DNA of 64,000 nt from Molanna angustata (lineage: Eukaryota; Arthropoda; Insecta; Trichoptera; Molannidae): contig OY754979.1 in the NCBI GenBank assembly GCA_963576475.1, forward strand, positions 27,292,034 to 27,356,033. The letters are read 5' to 3'. A model generated the notes under the pieces. The model was not told where the DNA came from. It did no database searches and saw only the letters and a list, made by a program, of their open reading frames with translations. Of this stretch, positions 43,378 to 56,899 are shown in pieces (the first letter of the stretch is position 1; every line of letters begins with the position of its first letter). The position numbers and the translations under genes were made by a program.

Positions 43378-46300
43378 GCTAGTATTTTTCATTTCAGGTC
43401 TCAGGTTTGTTCCGAAAATTAACAAATTTTGGATTTCCCATAATTTGAATTAGGTATAAATTCTTCATGAGCATGTGATTGTTACCCTTAATAAAATGAA
43501 ACCTCATAGTGCATTTGGCAGTTTTGATATATCATTCATCAAAATTACATCGATAAAGGAACTCAATAAGAAGGCATAATTGGTGAATGTTGCGCAAGCG
43601 CATAAAGTGATCACGTAAACCAGCCGATGACAGGTCGTAAGCCCTGTAGGTGCCTCGAGTTCCTGGTTCTTCTACAATATCCCAACTTCGTCTCTATTGA
43701 GATGTTGAAAAAAATGTTTGTCAATAAAAATATCATTTGATATATCATGTTTTCAATCATTGAGTTGATCTAGACAGTATATTTGTCATTTGATTACTTT
43801 TTTGAATCTTTATTATAATTTGTATGTTTGACAATTTAAAACAAAGCTCTAAGCAGTATTGTTGACCCTTCTAAATTAATGAAGTTATGTAAATATTGAA
43901 TTGTGTGATTGAATATTATGAAATGTTTTTTTTGTCATATTGACTGATTGTATGTTGAACACGAATAATGCGTTGATCTGTTGAAGAAATAGTTGTTTTT
44001 TAATAGGGTACTGATTTACTTATTTGAATATTAATCAATTTATTGTTGTTGCATATTAAAAACCAGTCTTGTGACGAAAGCAATATTAGGAGAAAATTAA
44101 AAAAAACTCCAATTGTAATTTAAATTTAATTAGCATTTTCTACATACAAGTACTTTCTGCGAATATTTCATAAAACTAACAAAAACTGAGATAGGCTGAG
44201 AAACTGATATTTAACATTTTTCGAATGCTATAAATTAACAAAACAAATTTACTATTGTATCCACAAATTTTACTTCCTAATTTTTAAGGTAACTTGAAAT
44301 AATGATTTTTATACTATAATATTATGTACAAAAAGATAAATAAATTTCTTGGAACAAGGAGACGCAAATAAAAATATTTTACATTTTTATATGAAATTTG
44401 TATCATTTTGTCTAATTCAACAAGCAGTTAATTCAGGAAAGTTTATGTTGAAGTATGTTAGAAAAATGAAAACAATTTTAAATTTATAATTTTTCAAAAG
44501 ATCTTTGTGTTTTGTTAATGAATGAATAGTGTAAATCCTAGCGGAATTTATATTAAAGTTTTTATTTTTACCAATATTTACCCTAAGTTGTTCTTGTATT
44601 ATATATTTAATTTGTTATGGTGGCCATGTTTACTATAGATTCCGCTGTGATGTGTTCTGTTATAAGAATGCTGTATGTACTAAGAAAAATAAACTAATTT
44701 TTTTAAACCAATTTGTTTTTATTCTGTCACTAGGTTCAAAACTGAAAATGTACTAATATTTTTAATGATATGATTAAAATTTTAAGAAATATTTACTTAT
44801 TAGAAAAATCTTATCCCAAGAAAAAATTGAATCTCGTTCCAGTGAATCGATCTCGAGTGTTTGACTAATTTCGTTGTCGTATCTGACATTTTGGCGAAAA
44901 TGTTTTTACTGCACAAAATCAATTATAAATATATTATCTAGCTATTGTAAAAATATTTTGTTTCAGTCAGGGGTTATCAACTCTTGAATTTTTACTTAAT
45001 TTTTCCATATTTCTCCAAAGTCAGAAGAGAAGGAACGCTGTAAATTGGTATAAATATAGACAAATACAAAATCTATTTATTTAAGTTCCAGAGTTTCTCT
45101 GACATTTTTATTAAGAAAAACGTTTTTTCCAACTGTCGATTTGTTCATGAGAATTCAATTCTCTGAATGAATCGACATTATTAAGACAAGATGCGTGTAC
45201 GAAGGAACATTTTGTATGGCGTAGTTGACTTTTTGCATGCTAATAACACCAACTAGAGGCCTCGCAGCATATATGTTCCCATACATGGATTTACTCAGAA
45301 CATTTTATGTGAGTTTTGTGTGTGTGTGTGTCCGTCTCCCCCTTATAACTTTTGATTCGCTCAATTTACAGAGCCCAAATTTTCAGAATATATAAATAGT
45401 TATAGGCCTACAAAACTTTTATACTCAGAATTGTGAATTTTTGTTTCAGTCAGGGGTTATCAACTTTTGAAATTCTGGTTTATTTTTTCATATATCTCAG
45501 AAACCATAAAAGCTAGAACGCTGAAAATTGGTATAAACATAGACAAATACAAAATCTCAAATTGGTTTTTTCAAAAAAATTCCAGGGTTTCTCAAACATT
45601 TTTTATTAAGAAATATATTTTTTTTATGATAAATTTATGAGTTTAACTGCCTATATTTCGAATTTTTTTTATAAATATCGAAAAAAGCCGAAACACCCCA
45701 ACTAGATAATTTAATTTTCTATAAAAAATATTAGTACTGTAGAAGTACATCTCAAAATTTTTATAACAATTTCTATAAAAATTGAATTTAGTGATGACAT
45801 TGCTTCATACAATTTGTATGGCAGTCGCCTACACACAATATATAAGAAGACTTAATAGTTTGATACTAATCTCCAAACATACATACATACCATCATGTTG
45901 TTTTCATATTCTGGGTAGGATCAAAGGACTGACCTCCATACTATCCTATCTTGACATACATATCTATGTAGGTACATGTGTTGTATAGAAAACCAAATAT
46001 CTTAAAATATTAAATAATTTGTATTTATGGGTTTATAGTTTGGTACTTATCTTTCAACTATGCATACTATCGCTATCGACAGTTGGATCTCATGTGTTAC
46101 ATGCAACTAGTTATGATAAATTAGTGTTTAACTGCCTATATTTCCAAAGTTTTTAAAAATATTGAAAAAAGTCGAAACACCCCAACTATTTATATCGATA
46201 ATTTAATCACGTGACGTTTGTGAATGTGAATGACGTTTTAAAGAAATATTTCAAATCTTCGTCTATAGGGTGACAATTTGTCCTAGTGCGTATTTTTAAA

Positions 46301-46622
46301 CAACAAAAACATTATTTTAACAAATAGAATGTATGAAATTTGTTTCATACACACCACAACCATTTATTTGTCATTGATATTTTATTATTTATTAAATATG
46401 ATGTGTTTAACATGACCTGTTTTACTTTTGAAAAATTGTTTATATTGTGTAAAGTCCTCAGTTGCAACATCAAATCACAGTAAACCTTCAACATACTCGA
46501 ACCAGTTGCTTCTCGGACTCCTCCATTAACACAGCAGCCCTACTATAGAACAATCTTGACCGAATTCTGTGTTTCACCTTCTCTTATTATAAGATCGAAA
46601 AAATATATTATTAATTTATCAG
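43378..46622. other. Intergenic stretch with low-copy local repeats
   Basis: No supported gene. A block containing 'tttcagtcaggggttatcaa' at about 44963-45140 repeats at 45445-45620. A block with 'gtttaactgcctatattt' and 'gaaacaccccaacta' at 45640-45710 repeats at 46120-46200. 'ttttcatattctgggtaaga'-like sequence at 45880-45975 repeats at 46950-47040. These may be pieces of one longer duplicated element. A possible distal CSE1L poly(A) signal is at 44688. Confidence 0.55.
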
Positions 46623-47384
46623 ATTGCAAACCTTCCCAAAGGCTACGTAGTGCACTACTTCGGAAGCGTAGAATGGACCCAATTCCTTATAGCTGCCCTT
46701 ACGCAGACATGTTAAGTAAGGTAAGAATTAATAATTACATTCTTTATTGTCTTAAATGATGTAATAAGTGAAAATAGAAAGATGATCAAAGTTAAATAAA
46801 AAAATTGGGTCCATTGTAAACAAAATGATGGTCACCGTATTGGCATCCAAATTACATGTACAAACATACGACTTACGACGGGTCGCATAGTTTTTTGATG
46901 ACGTCATACTAAAGTCAAGCGTGGCCGGCCTATACTTAATCTTAACAAACATACAAACCATCATGCTGTTTTCATATTCTGGGTAAGAAAAACAGACTGA
47001 CCTCCATACTATCCTATCCTGACATATATACCTACATGTTTTATCAAGATATTTATAAATTTGTGTTTAAGTGTTAATAGTTTGCAACATATTCTTCAAT
47101 TATAAATACTATCGCCATTGATGGTTTGATGTCATGTTAATTACATGCATCTAGTTTAAAAAATGTATCTCTGAGGTAAATAAGTTGACAGAATATTTGG
47201 GTATAAAAATAAAATATGATAAAATTGCATTATTATATTTATTCAATTAAATGTTTATATATATTTGACATGCAACCAGCTAACACTAAGGAAACTTAAC
47301 CTAAGTATGGACCACTACAGGAATTCTCCTGTGGCCCCCACTCGAAACAAAATGGCTGCCTCCTTACCTCCAAGAAACATTTGA
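46623..47384 (+). CDS. 3' end of an unidentified two-or-more-exon gene
   Basis: Two exons look real. Exon A, 46623-46720, follows an acceptor (attaatttatcag) and ends at a strong GTAAGA donor. It reads 'CKPSQRLRSALLRKRRMDPI' and on to 'PYSCPYADMLSK'. Exon B, 47280-47384, follows CATGCAACCAG and reads 'LTLRKLNLSMDHYRNSPVAP', then 'TRNKMAASLPPRNI' and TGA. Phases fit (A ends in phase 0 and B starts in phase 0). Exon A needs one base from an earlier exon that I could not place. CSE1L exon 18 ends in that phase, but CSE1L already has a better-matching last exon at 41542. The product is basic and not recognised. The intron holds a dispersed repeat (46740-46930). Chance open sequence is not excluded. 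Confidence 0.4.
46740..46930 (+). repeat. Dispersed repeat, partner at 28620-28785
   Basis: It contains 'gggtccattgtaaacaaaat', 'ggtcaccgtattgg' and 'gatgacgtcatactaaagtc', colinear with the copy in CSE1L intron 8. No coding content was seen. Confidence 0.5.
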
Positions 47385-50300
47385 CACCACACCATGCTTG
47401 TATGTCCAGGAACAAATTAGCAACAATAGGATACTTAGTATGAACAACTCTAAAGGATAAATTTCTCAAAGCATTAGTGAGAGGTTTTTTTCTTAATATG
47501 TTTTGGTTACATTAAAAATTAGTTAAGTACTCTTGGAAAATCTAACAATTATATTTTATAAGTACGTTATTTCTACAGTTTTAGTCGATAATGAGTTGTT
47601 CTTTTTTTGAAAATGTAAATTAAGTAGATAGAGGTTCCGTGGACACATGGAGTGTTGCCAGTCGTGAAGTAACCGCTGGCTGCACAAGATTTTCACACTT
47701 ATTACATTGATACAATATTATTATTTTATAACATTTATCGCATGTAATTTCAATAATTTATGAGAAATTATTGACATTATCATTATTACACGATGTATCT
47801 AAACAAACATTTAATTTTGTCTTAAGGAAAAAGCTACATCAATATTTTTTTAATTCAACAATGGAATAATATTTCTTGCTAAAATTCATTTCAATTTAAT
47901 TTTTAAGACAGAATATGCGTGCATTTTGCTAAATACATTTTCAATATAACATTAAATCATTAAATTTACTATTATAAGATTTAAACAAAACCATACACCA
48001 ACTTGAAAACTATTCAGTTTCTTTTGTATTTTTTTTTAATATCTAAGCACATTGAATAAAAGAAAGAAAATATTCTCAATAGAGGTTTACATCTAATTTT
48101 ACACAAGCTGTTTAATTTTTTTTTAATCTTTCTCCACAAAACTTCATACACCAATTGTGTTCTTAGCTCTAATGTGTAAGAAAAAATATTGTGAAAATAA
48201 TATTAAATACTAAACAATAACTTGAGAAAAATAAAACAAAACATGAAATTTCATCAACATAAATTATAAACACAAGTGAAATAGAAAATAAAAAATTACT
48301 GTTGTCACATAATATGTACTTATTAGCAATGTGCGATATTTTGCATCTAACAACATTGTCCGTGATCATCATAATTTCTACAAAGTAGGTACAACACTGA
48401 TTTTTAAACAAATTTCACAATTATAAAATAAATCTTACAAATAAAAAATAAAATAAAGAAACTGAAAGTTTGAATAATATTAAAATTCAATAAATGCTTC
48501 ATTAAGAGTTTCGGGCTATGCTTCCATGGAATGATACTGTGTCGTATATGTAATTTATATTATAAAATTATACAGTAACACATTTATTTGCTATCCTATA
48601 CAATGCTTATTTTACCTTTTAAATCATATGAAATTATTATATAATATGAATAGCAAATATATAATTTGTTTATTTGATGGCACAATATTAGTATAATTTT
48701 TTGCAATAGCAACATTATTTATTAAAAAATCTATGGAATAAATATTTAATTAAAAATTCTAATTACATATTATGTCATAATATGTAAATTTATTTACTAG
48801 ACAGATTCCCACTTCAGAAACTATTTGAATTAGGAAGTAAAATAAAATAAGCATTGTATCCTTTTGATATAGTATTAATAGGAAAGCACATTCCGAAACT
48901 CAATCCAACCGCTAGACATGATCGAATGCCCATTAGAACAAGCCGGTCGTAAACAATTTGTGTCCAGATAAAACTATGCGCACATAGATCAATAACGAAT
49001 TGTCTATTCATTACACCAACTCATATTTTTTTCCTCGCACAATAAATAAATACAAACTGAACTGATTTGAATAGTAAAATAAAAAATAACTACATGAATT
49101 TCAAATAGCGAAGAATCCGAATAAATATTTGGCGCTGATCTAAAAAGTTAACGTTTGTAAAATGCAACAAGGACTTAAAAACATTGTCTGATGTAATAGA
49201 TTAATAGAATTCGCTAACAAAGATGAAATTTTTGCTCCTCAACGATGCTAATTTTGAGTCAGGTTTATCACCCAAAAGTTGGGATAGTTTAATATGAAAA
49301 GAGACAAAAGATATAGAAAAACCGTCTCTTAGAAAAATAAAAAATAAATAGATAAGTTTGTTTCCTTTTGAGTTCAAATGTAACATAATACATATTGTCT
49401 GTGATTAGTATACAACATTAAATTCCATATTATAAGAATATACAATTTCCAATTACAAGGCAATCAATGGAAGACAAAGCCTTTTTACCGTTCCAATACT
49501 ATATTATTATATTCTGATATGAACTTTTACCACAGTCAACAAAGAAATGTGTCAAAATATCTATAAATTAACAATGTATATGACAATATTATAGTTGATG
49601 ATATTACCAAAAAAATAAAATAAACAAATGAGTGAAATAATTCTGTATAACATTTCTATTCAAAATATATGTAATTTTTGTAGCGTTTAAAAGAAAATTA
49701 TTGCAACATTGTCCAAATAAATTCAAACGAGTATATTTTTATGAATCAATTAAATACATCGATATTCCGCATTGGCTGGGTTCAAGTTGTTATTGTAAAT
49801 TTGATTTACAAACGGCGCTATGATAAGTATCTCTACAGTCGAACCACATGAGTCAGATAAGGAAATATTATATTAATTAAAAAAAGATATTGGAAATACG
49901 ACAGTAAGAAGATCTAAGATTTAAAAATAGTTGCGTTTGATCGCTTGTAGATTGAAACAATATTTATAAGAATACCTTTGAATATCTAGATTCCTTAAGA
50001 TTATGTATGCAATTACGAGAAGTACGATAAATTTTAAAGACAGTTCGTTTTTCATGATAACCTCGTCAATCTACAATGATCATAAACTTATTAAATTTCA
50101 ATGTCAGTTATAGGAGTTCTTAATATAGTGATTTAACAGTTTTAGAATATAAAAACGGAGCCATAAACAGTGAAATTACAGAACGCTTAACTAGTAACAC
50201 TGAAGTGTCTGTCGCGGAATCAATTTGACAACAATATGCGCAATTAAACAAAAAATTAATAAAAAGCTTGTTTTTTTTACGGTGGCAACATTGACCACTA

Positions 50301-50652
50301 CTGAATGTCAAATGAAATATGCTCATTTCGTTTAATTTATTTTCTTCAAAACATACGTTTGTAACCTTAGCCTGAACAAATGTAATTTTGAAAACACGTA
50401 AAATTGTAATGAAATCAATATTGAATGGAGATATATCATAAATTTGCTATAATGCTAAAAATACTTATTTTAATATAAGGTATAAATTGATCACAGACAG
50501 ACACGACAGTATTGATTGAAGGCAAATGAAATAAATTGAACAGAATTTGGTATATCTCAGAAAGAATCTCGGTATAGAGTGTCGAGTATGGAGCGTATTC
50601 TGTTGAGGAGTCGTTTGGGACGATGGCGTTGTCTGGAGCGCGCGTTATGGCG
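47385..50652. other. AT-rich stretch without recognised genes
   Basis: Very AT-rich sequence between the partial plus-strand gene and the ODC stop. I see no protein-like frame and no clear repeat. The ODC 3' UTR lies at its right end; a minus-strand AATAAA at 50341-50336 could end it. Confidence 0.5.
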
Positions 50653-53600
50653 TCATATAAGCGCCACCGGGATGCAGTGGGGTGTGGGAGGGGCTGTATG
50701 GGGATCTCCGCACTCCCCGGAAGCACCTTCAGTGCCGCCAATGAAGTGCTCCTCGGACAGAGGTGATAGCTCTTTCAATGCGCACCTGTGGAAAGAAAAT
50801 GTGTTAACCTTTTCCGTGCTAGGCGTATGCTAAACAATGTAACACCTCAGTGCGGCGCAATTTTCGGACAAAATTAAATTCGTCATATCTCAATAACTAC
50901 TCACGTGAGATACTTGAAATCTTCGATAAGAATATTCGTTTTTAGCTGTTTTAAATGTTGAATACAATTTTTTGTTTATTTTGTTTTTCTGCATACTATT
51001 AAACTGATTTTTTCAACATTCCAGCTTATAAAAACATTATTTATTAGCAAAAAAATATCACATTGGTAAAAAAAGATATGGGAAAGTATGTAGTCAATAA
51101 AAATCAGCTTAAAATCTATGAATTTTTAAGTATTTCTTCGAAAACAAACACAGTTTTCAAAAATTGCTTAGTGCCTTATAAGTTTGTATGAAGTTTATCT
51201 GTAAGCGCTATGACCTATGCGCCGCTGCACCGAGAATTTATCAACTTATATATAGTAGAAAATAGTCATAAAATCATTGGTTGTTATAAATAATACCTAC
51301 TATTATAACTCAACAGCCTCTGTGTACTTTTTCGGAACATTTATAAAAGCAAAATTTATCATAATAGCAAAAAATGTTCAATGTATTTTGTCTATCACCT
51401 AGTAAGATTTTAAAAGTCGGTAATACAAAAAATCAAAGTAACTCTCATAAACACATGAACTTTAAAAAAAATGTTATTTTGAAATATGAATTAATGTTAA
51501 AGACACAAATAAAAACATATAAATTTACAACAAAATACTTTGCTTTTATAAACTAAATAAAAACCAAACATAAATATTTTTCTAAACCGGCGCGCAATCT
51601 CTACGAACTCGGATATGGGTTATATGCAACATTAATATCCATACAAAACGTTATCTCAGTGCGGGTCTCGATTACGTCTCGGGATGAAATAGACATAAAG
51701 TAAACACTCTACTGCCATCTACCAATTTTTTTAAATTTTTCTTTAAAATCATATTTACTTAGATTAATGGTTCGTTTACACGATGTAATTATTATATTTT
51801 AGATATGTCGATAAATAAGATTTCTACAGCGAGTTTAAGTGGAGCATTGTCCATCCCGATAACCTATCGTGATCCGCACTGGTGTAGCGCATGATTCATC
51901 ACGATAACGTCTCGGGATTAGCACTGAAACGGTTAAAATATGTCAATGATACTAGCTTGCAAGATTTATTTTACAAGGTCTACATCAAACATGTTTTTTT
52001 TTAATTCATTTCATTTTTATTTTTTTTTTTACGAATACATAATTACAACTTTAAAACAACATAGATTAAAGTAACTGTGTTGATACTCTCTCTATAGTAT
52101 TAAAAACTCGTGTTCGAGAGAGGAGAGGAAAAATTCAACTTATAGGAATATATAATATTGCCAAAAATATGACCTTAAGTTATTTTAATTCTGATCTTTT
52201 AATTTTCATATTTATTCAAAATACGTCTTTTTAAGGAACTTTTTAAGAATGTTCCGGCCAAAATAGGTACGTTCCTATTCCATTTAGTCCAAGTTGATAT
52301 TTTATAACGCTAAAATAAGACCGTAAATCTAAAATCTACAATTTTAGAACATTCCTATTTTTAATTACAATAGTTACTGAATAGGGGGTATTGCGTTACC
52401 TGGCATTACTGTTTTTTTTTTGTCAAAATGATGAACAAGTGTTATATCATCTACATCTTGAAATCAAAATAAATTGTTTCATGTCTTTTTAGTATCTCCA
52501 TTGTGACTAACTTCTTCTGATTAATAGAATACTCACCACAGATCTCGTGTGACATAAGCAGTGACCTTTGGCACCGGGAAACCGTTGAAAGGGCTGGCCA
52601 CTGGTAGAGTGTAGGCACCCATATCACGGAACACCAGCCACTCTCCGACCTCCAAGTGCGGCAGAGCCACGTCGCTCAGGATCTGATCCAGACTGTCACA
52701 CGTTGGACCCCAGACGCTGCTGGCCATAGTAGCACCAGAGTTGCCCTGTAATTAAAAAAAAATTCAATTAGATTTGATTTTATATTTCATTATTATAATA
52801 AAACAATAAAAATATGCTTAAAATGTGAACATTTTTGATTCCTTTGTGCTTATATAGTTTTTAACGATCTTACTTATTAAATTTCGTTAAAAGCTTACTT
52901 ACTAAAATAGTTAAGATCGGTATTAAAAAATCTTACTTATAAAATGTATACTGATATGACTAACTAGTTCACTAAATTGTTTACAACACCCTCATTTATT
53001 TTCTTTATATGGCCGCATTGGCTTCACAGATGTCAAAAAATAGATAAATGCATGTAATCTTTGGATAACTGACATTGAAAAATGAAAACAAACACCGCGA
53101 TGTGCCGTGTTGAGTCAAATTAAACACGAATGCGATAAAGAATAACAAGGAAAATCGTTATAAGCAGTAAATTTTTCCGTCAATCTCCAATATGCATCGG
53201 AAAATATGTGAACGATCCGCCATTTTGAAATATTTGGTATGACGCGTTAGTCAAGCACTAAACAACCTCTCAACCTGTCCTAACTTGCCGTATATGAAAT
53301 AAGGTGTCCTAAGATGTTTGGACAAATAGAAAAAATGATGATAAAAAATATTGATGTGAGATGGCACGACAAGCTAAAGATATTTTGAAAAGAAAATAAT
53401 TAGGAATCCTATCAATTCGGTATACTTAGAATTTTTTATTTGACTTCAAATGATACAGGTATCAGAAAATATCTTGAAAATTTTCCGCTGAATGGGGGAC
53501 TGTTTGCGCATCTATCAACCAAGCGAAAAACCCAAAATTTGCATTCAGCGCAGCCCATATGACTTTTCAAGACGTTTGCCGATAATTATAACAGACTATG

Positions 53601-56600
53601 TGCGAATAAAAAAAATTGAACGTAAAAATATATATGCACATCCTTTTGCATTCTACAATAAAAAACAAACACAGAAATTACCAACCTTTAGTGGCACGGC
53701 AGTGACTTGCTGATGATCGTAGAGTACGCAGTTGAAGGAGCCATAAACACCATCATTGACAAAATACATTGAGTGCTTCACGGAACCATTCTCATCGTAC
53801 AACTGAAAAATACACAAAAATGACAATCATGAAAAATGAATCGCGGGCGTCAAGCCAGAAGGGCGCACAAACGAAATGACTACTTTACAGGAGAGACAAA
53901 AAACTATTTATTTCTGTAACGGTTCAATTTATCCACATAGTTTTTTTGGAAAATATAGCAAAAATTAAGCCTCATCGAGGAGTATTACCTAAATTTCAAA
54001 AACTAGTGAACTTATTATATATTTTGCACAAATGCCCTTCTGGCTCGCTAATGTTTCTAGATGCGGACTCGATTGTTGCATAGAAAATTCATGATTTTTG
54101 TGGGGCGTAAAAATAAATTTTATAAAATGCTATGAATCGTTAACTTTTTTAGAGAAAAAATATGTAACTTAATTATGAGATGTATTTTTGATACATCTCA
54201 TAATTCGGAATAGAACATTTTACATGGATTAACATTTTGATAGCGAAATTGAGACAATTAGTCTAAAGCTTCTGCCATTTTTAATGTTTGTAGGTACGCC
54301 CTTCTGGCTTTGCAGGTTTCTATGATATCATCAAGTTTTTTGAAAGGACGAATCATATTATTTTCTTTTTTCAATCATTTGTTTTCAGACATTTCAATCA
54401 TTTGTTTTCTTTAAAAATATCTGTTTAATGTGCGGCGTATGCAGATTTGCCCATCTGGTTCAATAATATTCAAAGATATCGGTTTAGTCTTCGAAATATG
54501 TATATACACCCTTCTGGCTCGACAAATTATGCCATAGCATAAGCCCAAAATTATTTTTTGAAATATCTCGAAAAATACGCAACGGAAATTTGTAATTTTT
54601 TTTAAAGATGGTGGAGGTCTTTATAAAGTATCGTTTGATGTTTCTTTATTTTAATAAAATTATAATTCATAAATGTAGTTTTCAGTCTCATATAATTTTG
54701 TATATCTTATTTATTGACTAATCTTCTTCCAACTAACTAGTATTTGAACTGAGATAAAATAAAAAATTGAATTCAATATTTTTTCACCGCTAGGAATCAA
54801 TTACCTCAAGAGATTATTATTAGAGAATAGGAGTGGGACATTGATTGCTCTAGCATTGCAATCATTTATGATCATTAAGCTCTATCTCAACAGCGACAAT
54901 ATCATGAATGAAACATAAAATCCTGGTGATAAGGATACCATCCATATCTCTGAATTGAGCCCCCAGTAATTTGTATCTAGCTTCCATTGAGGTTTGACAT
55001 TCACAGATAATAATAATCTCTTATTGTGTCAATAACATAGGTATATTATGTTTTCATAAAATTCTGACTGATTTGTCAAACAATTTGCCATTCATTTAAC
55101 TATTTTCCAAAAATCAAACACTTTATAACTTTATATACAATATAGCAGACTTATGCAATATACTTATGATAAAGTTTCCTTATCAACAATATTTTGAATA
55201 TTAAATATTTTATTAAAGCAATTGAATAAGAATCATATACATATTGTTGAATTGCAAATATAATTTTATAATTCATCAATCTCCACAGCTGTTTGTTTGA
55301 GAAAAATATTGAAATACTAACCAATCTCTTGGCGTAGACACAGCAGGCGAGGGTGAAGGCCGAAGACACAAAGTAGCGGCCAGGTTCAGCGATGATATGC
55401 ACTCCACATCCCATTGGGAAGTGTTCATCCAAAGATCCGTTTATGATTTCGGCAATCTAGTGACAAACAAATATTATTATATTACAATACATCATTTTTA
55501 AATTATCAAATTGTTCTTCAAAGTGTTTGTAACTGTAATAAATTAAATTCCATAGAATTATAATGTACAGAAGCCGCGTCTAGTACAAATTTCGAATTCA
55601 AATGTATGCCAAGTTTTTTTACATGTGTGTGTGAGGCGGTAGATCGGTTGGTGTACGTGTACTAGAAATTCGTCTGTTTCCTCGTAGTTTTAGTTGGCAT
55701 ACATTCATTGCGCTGACTAGGTATCTGTATCATATATAATCTAAGTTAAATTAATTATTAAAATGTTTCGAAGCTTAAAGTAATTTTTTTAATGGCCTAA
55801 TGCAGCTGTGAATAATACACAAAAGTTATCATTAATGCAATCACTTAAATATTAATTGTTTACATTGCCCATATTTAAATAATTTTGCTTTATTTACTTA
55901 CATTTCAGATAAGTATGTATGATAAATATTAAATGAATATAACATCTAGTAGTAATAATATAAACAAAAAATTACAGCAATGAAACCTGGAACATTTGAC
56001 AAAGGCATGTATCCAATAAATTGAAATAATAAAATATTAATACAGCAGATTATTTGATTGACAACAATAAATAATCAAATTATCTCACTGGAGAAACCTT
56101 GATAATTATAACTGTGGATAGACAAGATAATACAGATCAAGATTAAGTTGTAAAAAGAAAATGTACGTACTCTGTCAATGGATGATCCAGTATCACCAGG
56201 GAATCCCCCACCAAGGTCCAGCAGATCCATGTTGTGTCCAAGATCAAGTCCCAAGGAGAAGAGTTCAGCTGCATGGGCGATGGCTCGGGAGAACACCTCG
56301 GGCTCTTGGCAGCCAGAGCCGACATGGAAGGAAACACCCACCACATTGAGGCCGAGTATACGAGCCTGCTTTAACAACCTCGGTGCCTCCAAGATGGGAT
56401 CGCAGCCAAACTTGATCCCCAGGGGACACTGAGCGACCCTGGCGTCGCAGCGGATGCGCAAAACCAACCTTGCTTTGGGGCTGTGCTGCTTGATCTTCAG
56501 CAGCTCAAATTCGCTGTCAAACGTCATGGTGTGGACTCCGGAAGCGACGGCATGACGCAGATGAGACGCAGGCTTGGCTGGATTGGCGAAGATGATGCGG

Positions 56601-56899
56601 TCTGGACTGACGCCGAGATCCAAGATTTGGTTGATCTCTCCTTTGGACGCGCAGTCAAACCCTGATCCCATCGCAGCCAGGACTTCAATTACGATCTGCA
56701 TATCGTTGCATTTTACGGCGTAGTGCGGTTCTACCCTGGGCAGCTTGTCTTTCCAGTTCTTGAATTTCTTAACAATGTCCCCAATATCCAGGATATAGAA
56801 GGCGTCCTCCTGATGTTTCTCAGCAGCCTGCTCCCTCATTGCTCCCCACGAGCTCCATCCCTCTCCAACGACGCGAACGCGCTCTTCTAGTTTCACCAT
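50653..56899 (-). CDS. Odc1: Ornithine decarboxylase, 5 exons, 440 aa
   Basis: A cytosolic PLP enzyme that decarboxylates ornithine to putrescine, the first step of polyamine synthesis. Exons (minus): 56899-56171, 55456-55322, 53802-53686, 52745-52537 and 50785-50653, all GT-AG and in phase. The ATG gives [10 protein letters not shown]; the next upstream in-frame start would not be ATG. Catalytic residues present: Lys63 in HYAVKCN (PLP Schiff base), His192 in [14 protein letters not shown] at 230-235, Glu267-Arg270 in AEPGRY, Asp305 in [10 protein letters not shown], Cys343 and Asp344 in WGPTCD, and Tyr372. Their presence argues for an active enzyme and against antizyme inhibitor. The antizyme-binding stretch is recognisable around 109-152. 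The C-terminal tail of about 44 residues is rich in P, E, S and T, as in short-lived ODCs. Transposons lie in introns 3 and 4. Confidence 0.95.
50808..51932. mobile_element. piggyBac-like non-autonomous element, TTAA flanks, ODC intron 4
   Basis: TTAA lies at both ends (50804-50807 and 51933-51936). Terminal inverted repeats start CCTTTTCCGTGCTA on the left and CCGTTTCAGTGCTA on the right (reverse complement), 11 of 14 matching. The 1125-bp interior has no transposase frame. The left end is 22 bp from the last ODC exon, so the branch-point region of intron 4 falls in or next to the element. Confidence 0.75.
52860..53300 (+). repeat. Dispersed repeat (partner of 40235-40650), ODC intron 3
   Basis: It carries 'aaaatagttaagatcggtat', 'gatatgactaactagttc', 'ccgcattggcttcacagatg' and 'ggtatgacgcgttagtcaag', colinear with the CSE1L intron 18 copy. 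An insertion of about 45 bp near 53120 distinguishes it. Confidence 0.7.
53854..54521. repeat. Recurring GCCCTTCTGGCTCG motif in ODC intron 2
   Basis: Occurrences: 53854-53864 (inverted, 11 bp), 54034-54047, 54298-54311 (last bases changed), 54449-54461 (two changes) and 54508-54521 (first base changed). Similar 'gtttct' and 'gatatc' words follow some of them. It may be the remains of an old tandem repeat of irregular period. Confidence 0.45.

Noticed and set aside
43390..43450. An alternative last exon of CSE1L after 'catttcag'.
   Set aside because: The frame gives no family match, while 41542-41696 gives the conserved C-terminus.
45250..45310. A short exon with a GTGAGT donor that would join 46623 in phase.
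   Set aside because: Only about 50 bases with no homology; too little to separate from chance.
50653..56899. ODC-like gene being antizyme inhibitor instead of the enzyme.
   Set aside because: Lys63, His192, Cys343, Asp344 and the PLP-binding glycines are all present.
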